NCBI RefSeq assembly: GCF_012184385.1
Contig: NZ_VSRL01000001.1
Location: 1 to 64,000 of the forward strand
Length of the DNA: 64,000 nucleotides
Direction of reading: 5' to 3'
Source of the DNA: Lentzea indica
GTDB lineage: Bacteria > Actinomycetota > Actinomycetes > Mycobacteriales > Pseudonocardiaceae
Translations under genes and position numbers: made by a program
The notes under the pieces: generated by a model
Seen by the model: the letters and a program-made list of their open reading frames with translations, nothing else
What the model was told of the DNA's origin: nothing
The model's database searches: none
In this document: positions 58,946 through 64,000 of the stretch, one piece after another
Layout: every line of letters starts with the position of its first letter
Numbering within the stretch: the stretch's first letter is position 1

Positions 58946-59317
58946 TCACTGCAGCGCGTCGAGCACCCGGATCGTCTCCACCGCGGGCAACCGAGGCGGC
59001 GGCGCGGCAATCGCCTTGCGCCCCAGCACCCACTCCGGCAGGTGATGCCGCAGCGCGGCCCGTCCCGCGGCGGTGATGTCGACCGGCGCCGCCATCCCGT
59101 GATCCATCGCCCGCTCCGGCTTGACCCACGTGATCCAGTCGCGCTGCTGCAGGATCTCCAGGTCGTCTGCGTCCCACTGCTTGGCCGGCCGGTGCTCCAG
59201 GTACCAGCTCGTGGCCCCGCGGTGCACGCCACCCTGCTCCACCAGAGCAAGCAGCTTGATCTGCTCCTGCGTGATGGTGGTGCTGACCGGCTTCGCGGCC
59301 TTGGCCTTGCGCTTCAC
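58946..59317 (-). CDS. Small winged-helix-like protein, function unknown
   Basis: 123 aa from GTG 59317 (VKRKAKAAKPVSTTITQEQIKLLALVEQGGVHRGATSWYLEH); an ATG at 59362 gives 138 aa. The Lys-rich start followed by helices and ITAAGRAALRHHL, a common winged-helix ending, suggests DNA binding. No close family recognised. Confidence 0.6.
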   Translation of the reverse strand: MKRKAKAAKPVSTTITQEQIKLLALVEQGGVHRGATSWYLEHRPAKQWDADDLEILQQRDWITWVKPERAMDHGMAAPVDITAAGRAALRHHLPEWVLGRKAIAAPPPRLPAVETIRVLDALQ

Positions 59318-59464
59318 AGGTCGTCGTCCTTCGGAGGTGGCGGGCCCAAACGTCACCGGCAAACTCGTACAAAATACGGCACCACCGCGACCCGTTCCAG
59401 AGGCTTCTCACGGACCGCCGACAGGCCTGGCCAAGTGGGGGGTGCACCCCCAGAAAGCACTGAG

Positions 59465-59501
59465 GCGACGTGTGTCTGCGCATTCCGCAGACACACGTCG
59501 C
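59465..59501. other. Perfect 16-bp hairpin in divergent spacer
   Basis: Arms starting GCGACGTGTGTCTGCG with its exact complement around a CATTC loop, immediately upstream of the HTH gene at 59511. There is no T-tract, so an operator or an attenuator is as likely as a terminator. Confidence 0.55.
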
Positions 59502-59510
59502 CCGAGACGA

Positions 59511-59954
59511 ATGGGAGCAGTTGAGGCCCTTTCAAACCCCTCCACCGCTGTTCAGCGGCTTCTTGATCTTGCAAAGACCTGGTCAGATACGCCAAACGGC
59601 GCAGGCCCCTCACCGCCACCCGCGCCCTTCAAGACCCTTCGTAAGCTCAAGCCTCACGAACTCGATGAGCTCGTCGAGCGCTACCAAGCCGGCTCTAGCG
59701 TCTACCAATTAGCTAAGCACTACGGCATCCACCGCATCACCATCGGCAGACTCCTACGCTCCCGCGGCATCGACACCACAGCCCCGGCGCTTACCGAGGA
59801 GCAGGCGAGGGAAGCAGCCCGGCTCTACGCCGACGGCTGGAGTTGCAAGAAGATCGCCAGGCATCTCGGTGCAGGAGCTGAGACAGTGCGCGAGCGCCTT
59901 CACGAAGAAGGAGTACCGATGCGGGGGCCACATGAGCGGATACAGAAGCGATGA
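59511..59954 (+). CDS. Helix-turn-helix protein resembling a serine-recombinase C-terminus
   Basis: About 147 aa from ATG 59511 (start uncertain; the frame is open from 59121). The last 110 residues contain two helix-turn-helix units: LDELVERYQAGSSVYQLAKHYGIHRITIGRLLRSRGI and AREAARLYADGWSCKKIARHLGAGAETVRERL. This pair resembles the DNA-binding tail of resolvases or Hin-like proteins without the catalytic domain. Either a small regulator or a recombinase remnant. Confidence 0.55.
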   Translation: MGAVEALSNPSTAVQRLLDLAKTWSDTPNGAGPSPPPAPFKTLRKLKPHELDELVERYQAGSSVYQLAKHYGIHRITIGRLLRSRGIDTTAPALTEEQAREAARLYADGWSCKKIARHLGAGAETVRERLHEEGVPMRGPHERIQKR

Positions 59955-60023
59955 ACGCCCGCAGCTTGTAGCCAACGCTGCTTGAGCAGGCGAGGCGCAA
60001 GATCCTGCCGGACACTTCCTTGC

Positions 60024-60266
60024 ATGCCGGATCCGGACGAAGACATCAGCGCTGGTCATGCTGCGAGCACGCCACGCTCGACACGTGGGCACAGCAAGCA
60101 GCCCGTCCGAGTGATACTTCCCGATGAGCTTCCGGAACTCACGCCTGCTGTCTGCCGGATCTTGCTGGACATTCTGTTCGAGCTAAGAGACGGCACAAAC
60201 CGGCGGCAACGTCTCCGCCCTGAAGACGGTACCGAGCCAGGTACAGAAGCGGCATCGAGGAGCTAG
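60024..60266 (+). CDS. Small hypothetical protein
   Basis: 80 aa (MPDPDEDISAGHAASTPRSTRGHSKQPVRVILPDELPELTP), with a helical stretch AVCRILLDILFELRD and a hydrophilic tail. No ribosome site of note. Small proteins with a VILPDELPELTPA core are seen beside integrative elements in actinomycetes, an impression rather than a match. Confidence 0.45.
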   Translation: MPDPDEDISAGHAASTPRSTRGHSKQPVRVILPDELPELTPAVCRILLDILFELRDGTNRRQRLRPEDGTEPGTEAASRS

Positions 60267-60290
60267 CTCGATATCAGTACCTTCGCCGAT

Positions 60291-60656
60291 TCACAGCACA
60301 GGCTCCTTATCTGCCCCCTCCGCGAGAAGTCTCTCAGCCAGCCTCTCAAGTTCGATTATCCGCGACTCCAGGTCGGCTGATGCGTTGCCCTTCTCAGCGA
60401 TTTCCCCGGCATTCAATTCTTTAGCGCTCAAACGCCGGTGATGGGCCCGTGGTGAGATCCGGTCAATCTTGACGTTCCAAGCTTCCGCCTGCGGAATCAT
60501 CCACTGTTCACCTGCAGCTGTTGCCAGTTTCCGAGCACCGGGAAACAGGACTCCTTCTTTAATCCTGCGCCTCACCGTACTCATGCTGACGCCATGCCGC
60601 CGAGCGAGGCTTACTGCATAGACGTAGCCGTCGAGATTCACTTCACGATCATTCAT
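60291..60656 (-). CDS. MerR/excisionase-like DNA-binding protein
   Basis: 121 aa. The N-terminal YVYAVSLARRHGVSMSTVRRRIKEGVLFPGARKLATAAGEQWMIP is a helix-turn-helix with a wing, as in AlpA/excisionase (HTH_17) proteins, followed by a helical C-terminus with heptad-like spacing (LESRIIELERLAERLLAEG). Found in accessory DNA; a recombination-directionality or regulator role is possible. Confidence 0.65.
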   Translation of the reverse strand: MNDREVNLDGYVYAVSLARRHGVSMSTVRRRIKEGVLFPGARKLATAAGEQWMIPQAEAWNVKIDRISPRAHHRRLSAKELNAGEIAEKGNASADLESRIIELERLAERLLAEGADKEPVL

Positions 60657-60761
60657 ATACCTCCAGTATGGACTGGGGCGCGAGAAGGATCAAGGTGCAC
60701 TCATCCGCCGGAACGCGGAGCGGCTGAAGGGACAGAAGGACTAGGAGGCTTCGGAGCTACA

Positions 60762-61418
60762 CTAGCAGTCACTTCGAGGCAGCGGATTCACATCTCGGCA
60801 CATCTGCTTCTGGAACTCATTGCGCAGATCAGGATATTTTTCGCCACTTACCTTTTTCGCCGACGGCGAACGTCTAAGTGAGTATTGATGATCCGGCAAG
60901 CTGCTTCTTATTCTCTGCGCCAGCGCAAGCGCACCGCTACTTCCATAAGTACTGATCTTGTCGACTGCCTTCGATACGTCCCGTGCAGCTTCCCTGGCCG
61001 CGACGCTTTCCTCGAAGCAAGGAATGCCTGCAGCGCGCGGAACAGGCGGCGCCGTGCTATTGGTTGGATCAATTCGTTCAACTTCGACCCTCCTAGACGC
61101 CGAAAGTTCACAGTCGACTAGCTCCTCGTTGCGACTTTGCGCTCGGTCAGCACTATCTATGAGGTTCTGGTAATCCTCGACTCTGAGCTTTCGCACCTCG
61201 TTCTCGCGCTGCTCGCGAAACATGCCTTCCTGGAGCTGCGCAGTTGAGCGGGCCGTGACGACACCACCGATGGCAGCACCGAACAGTGCGGCTAGGAGCG
61301 ACATGACCGCAGGAAAAATTATCGGCCAACGCGCCGCTGCTCCACTCTTGGATCTTCGCCTCGAAGGTCTAAGCGCCTGAGCCTCGGTTGACGATTGGCG
61401 CAACCGGCGCGGAATCAT
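60762..61418 (-). CDS. Single-pass membrane protein, function unknown
   Basis: 218 aa from ATG 61418. A basic N-terminus (RRLRQSSTEAQALRPSRRRS) precedes one transmembrane segment (IIFPAVMSLLAALFGAAIGGVV), then a long charged helix-rich region (EGMFREQRENEVRKLRVEDYQNLI) and a C-terminal domain with four Cys. The layout resembles small membrane-anchored accessory proteins. Lower GC than the cluster. Confidence 0.6.
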   Translation of the reverse strand: MIPRRLRQSSTEAQALRPSRRRSKSGAAARWPIIFPAVMSLLAALFGAAIGGVVTARSTAQLQEGMFREQRENEVRKLRVEDYQNLIDSADRAQSRNEELVDCELSASRRVEVERIDPTNSTAPPVPRAAGIPCFEESVAAREAARDVSKAVDKISTYGSSGALALAQRIRSSLPDHQYSLRRSPSAKKVSGEKYPDLRNEFQKQMCRDVNPLPRSDC

Positions 61419-61772
61419 GGCGTCACCCCGTAATCCTCTGCACGTTACTGATCTTCTGGAGGAGGGGCCTAAGCCGCATTGAGGCTCTCCGCAACCCGGC
61501 AGGTTGCCTGCCTCCCGTCGTATGACGCACCTGTATCGGGCAAACATCGGCGAGCGTTAGCCCGACGCTGCAGACGTAGCCGTACCAACGTTGGGGTTGG
61601 CCTGAACAGGTGGCCGCCTCATTCATCGTGTAACGCCGGGGCGCGGGGAGCCCGATACGGCTGGCACGGCAGGGACAGATGACCTCGCCGGCGTCGCGTC
61701 TGCACCGCACGGCTCGACCTTAGGTATGGAACGCCGATTCACCACTGCGAACTGCCGACAGAGGAGCTACGT
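61419..61772. other. 354-base stretch with no gene
   Basis: Divergent spacer between the genes at 60762 and 61773. I see only a GAGGAG ribosome site before 61773 and no convincing ORF, tRNA or repeat. Confidence 0.5.
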
Positions 61773-62555
61773 ATGCACGTCGCCCTGCTTGAGCCGCCAC
61801 CGTTGAAGCCCGATGACATCTTACTATGGTTAATTGAACAGCAGTTCACGAAGGGGGTCATCTTCTATCTAGTCACGGCCTTCTTCATCATCACTGCGTG
61901 GATAGGTTTCGGCAAGAAGGCTCTGGAGATCGGAAAGGGCATAGGGGACACGACAGGTGGCATAATCCAACGCCTGAAGCAGAAGCCAAAGGCGTATCGG
62001 ATGCTGATTCTAGTCGCCACGGGCGCACTACTTGCAGTTGAGCTGTTCTGGATGTACGTCGCCTTCATGGGAGGAAATATTCTCTCGTTTGCCTTTGGCG
62101 AGCGTGAGACCACCATCTTTTCGCTTGCCTTTGACAACGGCTCCGCCGACGTTGGCCCGCTTCAGCTCGACAACATTTCGGCGCTATACCTCGCGCTTGC
62201 AGTCGTCTGCTTATTTCTTGCTAGTCGCGCCGAGCTTCGCCTAGACGACAAGATAGTTCCGTTTTATGGAACGCTTGCCGGTGCCCCTGCGCTCTACTGG
62301 GGCGTACCGACAACCTTTGTGGTAGCTCTCGACACAGCGTCCATGCTGTGGCTTGACGGCAAGGAGTTCCTACCCGACGACATGATTGCACCAGCCATCA
62401 TCGCAGGAACCTCGCTGGCCTACTTGCTGACCTGTTGGATCGCCGTCTATGCAGCTGTGCTACTCACTCGGCTTTGGCGATCCGCCAGGCAGCTTTACTC
62501 GGGATCGCCAGGGGGAACGCTGCCAGATTCACCCTACTCAAATTGGACACCTTGA
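61773..62555 (+). CDS. Multi-pass membrane protein, function unknown
   Basis: 260 aa, ATG 61773 with GAGGAG 9 bases upstream. At least five hydrophobic segments: IFYLVTAFFIITAWIGFG, MLILVATGALLAVELFWMYV, ALYLALAVVCLFLASRA, LAGAPALYWGVPTTFVVAL and AIIAGTSLAYLLTCWIAVYAAVLL. A glycine-rich cytosolic loop follows the first. AT-rich codon use relative to the cluster indicates different origin. Confidence 0.65.
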   Translation: MHVALLEPPPLKPDDILLWLIEQQFTKGVIFYLVTAFFIITAWIGFGKKALEIGKGIGDTTGGIIQRLKQKPKAYRMLILVATGALLAVELFWMYVAFMGGNILSFAFGERETTIFSLAFDNGSADVGPLQLDNISALYLALAVVCLFLASRAELRLDDKIVPFYGTLAGAPALYWGVPTTFVVALDTASMLWLDGKEFLPDDMIAPAIIAGTSLAYLLTCWIAVYAAVLLTRLWRSARQLYSGSPGGTLPDSPYSNWTP

Positions 62556-63075
62556 GTAGAGGAGATTCAGAGGGATGGGGTTAGCAGCCTCCAAGGAGAC
62601 GCGATAGAACGGATCCAGCCCGACTTATGCTGCAAAAACAACAACGCGGCATCGAAAATTCCGCGTTGACATCTCGATTCGACACTGCCATAGTGGAACA
62701 TATTCTACAAACAAGAAATAGCCAATAAAAGCCTGTCCGGCTAATTTGCGGTCACCGAGGCTCAAGCTGCAACTTGAGTCTCTTTTGTTTGCGCCGTTCT
62801 CGCTGGTCACGACACCACAGACTCCAGGTGTGCAAAGAGCGTACATCGACGATTGCCCGAGCGGAGGCTTGATCGATGACCGGTAAGCGCTGAAGAGCCA
62901 ACGCCCTCAGTCTCTGAGCTGCCACCGGCTTTGGCCACATGCTGCGATTTCCACCATATGCAATGTTGGCGCGCCCTGGCTAAATAGAACTATCGCATGA
63001 TCATCGACGCCCCGCCACAAGCTCCAGGTGCAGTGAGCGTGCGGCTTGGCGTGGATACGAACCCTCCCGCCAGGC
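62556..63075. other. 520-base low-GC stretch with no assured gene
   Basis: AT-rich, with many stops. A 62-codon minus-strand frame (62752-62940) ends in an Arg/Lys-rich sequence that vaguely recalls the end of some transposases, but nothing else of one is present. A weak hairpin (ACAACGCGG with CCGCGTTG) lies near 62640. Confidence 0.4.
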
Positions 63076-63945
63076 ATGGGTCATGTGGTTCCTAAGCGAG
63101 CACTAGTGGTGCAAGCCATCGTGGTCCCAGCGGACCTCTCCGAGCCAATCAGGCTGGAGCAACTCGACAAGCACGACGCCGGCGCGTTCCGCCGGATCGT
63201 AGGCGGCAGGTTGGAAGCGGTGCAGCTCACCGAGCCTGCCGCAGGTGTGTACTTCAACGACGAGGGCAAGCTCCAGGAACTGCCCATCAACCATCGACTC
63301 ACCATGCTGCTGTGGATGCACAACAAGCTGTTCCGCGGTGAGGACGTGATCATGGGCAGCGGTCTCATCGTGGGCCCTCCCGATCACGAAGGTGATGATC
63401 AGGACGCCCCCGCCGAGCTGGTAGAGCTGCTGTTCAATACTGCGGCGTACCGCGTGCAAGCTCGAAAGATTGACGGGCGGAGCTGGCACACAACCCTCGA
63501 CACCGTCCCTTGGTGGACTGACGCGTACAGGTTGGCGCTGAAGCTCGGATTGGAGTGGCGCAACGTGTTCGCAGACGTTCGAGTGGTTCCCGAGCTCCCC
63601 TCGGAGCTGCTCGACACCTGGTACGAGGTCGGCATTGCCACGCCACCGCTCCACGACGCCGTCGATCCGGCGTTCACGAGGGACAGCTTCTTGGGCTGCT
63701 TCAACCTTGCTGAACTTGAAGAACGAGTCGGAGAGTGCTGGTGGGTGCTCGGCACCGCCTTCTACTACCGCGACGCCTGCTTCATCTGCATGGAAGAGGG
63801 CGGAGACGACTGGCTCGTCGTCCGCCACGGCGTAGCAGTTGGCCGAACGGCGCTCTGGCCCCGCCTCAAGGCCGGCGAGTTCGGCGAGTTCGTTGCCCGG
63901 CTGCTGGCCGCTTCCAAGGAGCAGTGCTTGCGGATGGAGTACTGA
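63076..63945 (+). CDS. DUF3846-like protein, function unknown
   Basis: 289 aa from ATG 63076 (an ATG-like start at 63046 is less likely). Residues about 10-105 (VQAIVVPADLSEPIRLEQLDK, LEAVQLTEPAAGVYFNDEGKLQELPINHRLT, GEDVIMGSGLIVGP) match the DUF3846 pattern common in phage and plasmid proteins of actinomycetes. The remainder (LPSELLDTWYEVGIATPPLHD) is unrecognised, so this looks like a two-domain protein. Ends at a hairpin. Confidence 0.6.
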   Translation: MGHVVPKRALVVQAIVVPADLSEPIRLEQLDKHDAGAFRRIVGGRLEAVQLTEPAAGVYFNDEGKLQELPINHRLTMLLWMHNKLFRGEDVIMGSGLIVGPPDHEGDDQDAPAELVELLFNTAAYRVQARKIDGRSWHTTLDTVPWWTDAYRLALKLGLEWRNVFADVRVVPELPSELLDTWYEVGIATPPLHDAVDPAFTRDSFLGCFNLAELEERVGECWWVLGTAFYYRDACFICMEEGGDDWLVVRHGVAVGRTALWPRLKAGEFGEFVARLLAASKEQCLRMEY

Positions 63946-63953
63946 CCCGTCAG

Positions 63954-63982
63954 GCCCGTTGCGCCCACATGGCGCAACGGGC
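63954..63982 (+). terminator. Hairpin terminator
   Basis: A perfect 12-bp stem (GCCCGTTGCGCC with GGCGCAACGGGC), 5-base loop, right after the last gene. Confidence 0.8.
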
Positions 63983-64000
63983 TCATCAACCACCCAACTG

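Noticed and set aside
62752..62940. Possible transposase remnant on the minus strand
   Set aside because: Only a vague Arg/Lys-rich C-terminal resemblance; no DDE residues, no terminal repeats, and the surrounding sequence is full of stops.
1..64000. CRISPR arrays, rRNA and tRNA genes
   Set aside because: No regularly spaced repeats, rRNA-like blocks or cloverleaf with a recognisable T-loop seen by eye; a covariance-model scan was not possible.

Overview
The window is high-GC DNA with GTG starts, SARP regulators and F420-type enzymes, which points to a filamentous actinomycete. The style fits Pseudonocardiaceae (Lentzea/Saccharothrix-like), but that is inference. The ends are ordinary chromosome: the 3' end of an E2 acyltransferase gene (sucB-like), a TIGR01777 epimerase, a frameshifted PAP2 phosphatase and lipB at the left, and lipA with a few housekeeping or unknown genes from about 54.7 kb. 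lipB and lipA are normally close neighbours; here about 51.6 kb of mostly secondary-metabolism genes lies between them. From about 59.3 kb the sequence becomes less GC-rich and holds small HTH, membrane and DUF3846-like genes typical of accessory DNA.

The main block is a glycosylated aromatic (type II) polyketide cluster. An ACP-first operon at 12.6-7.0 kb (minus strand) encodes ACP, didomain aromatase/cyclase, a 61-aa orphan, a degenerate citramalate-synthase-like protein, KS-alpha, KS-beta/CLF and an acyltransferase. Other parts are an ActIII-like C-9 ketoreductase (40.7 kb), a DpsC-like KSIII with Ser for Cys (20.6 kb), tailoring enzymes (two P450s, ferredoxin and reductase, ABM monooxygenase, acyl-CoA-dehydrogenase-like monooxygenase, GMC oxidase, WrbA, nitroreductase, SDRs, SnoaL-like proteins), deoxysugar genes (2,3-dehydratase, 3- and 4-ketoreductases, two glycosyltransferases, a frameshifted O-acyltransferase), a DHA2 exporter, an epoxide hydrolase and an acetolactate synthase pair. 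Two adjacent AlkZ-like DNA glycosylases, each with a QxQ motif, suggest self-resistance to a DNA-alkylating, perhaps epoxide-bearing, product. I do not recognise the exact compound.

The most unusual part is a three-gene RiPP operon at 13.8-16.9 kb: a 61-aa precursor, a fused E1-like/YcaO cyclodehydratase and a SagB N-terminal-like protein without a nitroreductase domain, joined by 4-nt start/stop overlaps. It sits inside a regulatory cassette (SARP reversed, histidine kinase forward, response regulator reversed) that occurs twice. The copy at 48.7-51.7 kb has no insert. In the first copy the kinase is itself two complete kinase modules in one 751-aa protein. How the RiPP and polyketide branches relate is unknown; shared regulation is the most economical reading.

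Three genes (PAP2, acyltransferase, second kinase) are split by single-base frameshifts, which may be real or sequence errors. A short AT-rich motif (RTATYGGATATC-like) recurs at 0.8, 3.6-3.7 and 50.5 kb.
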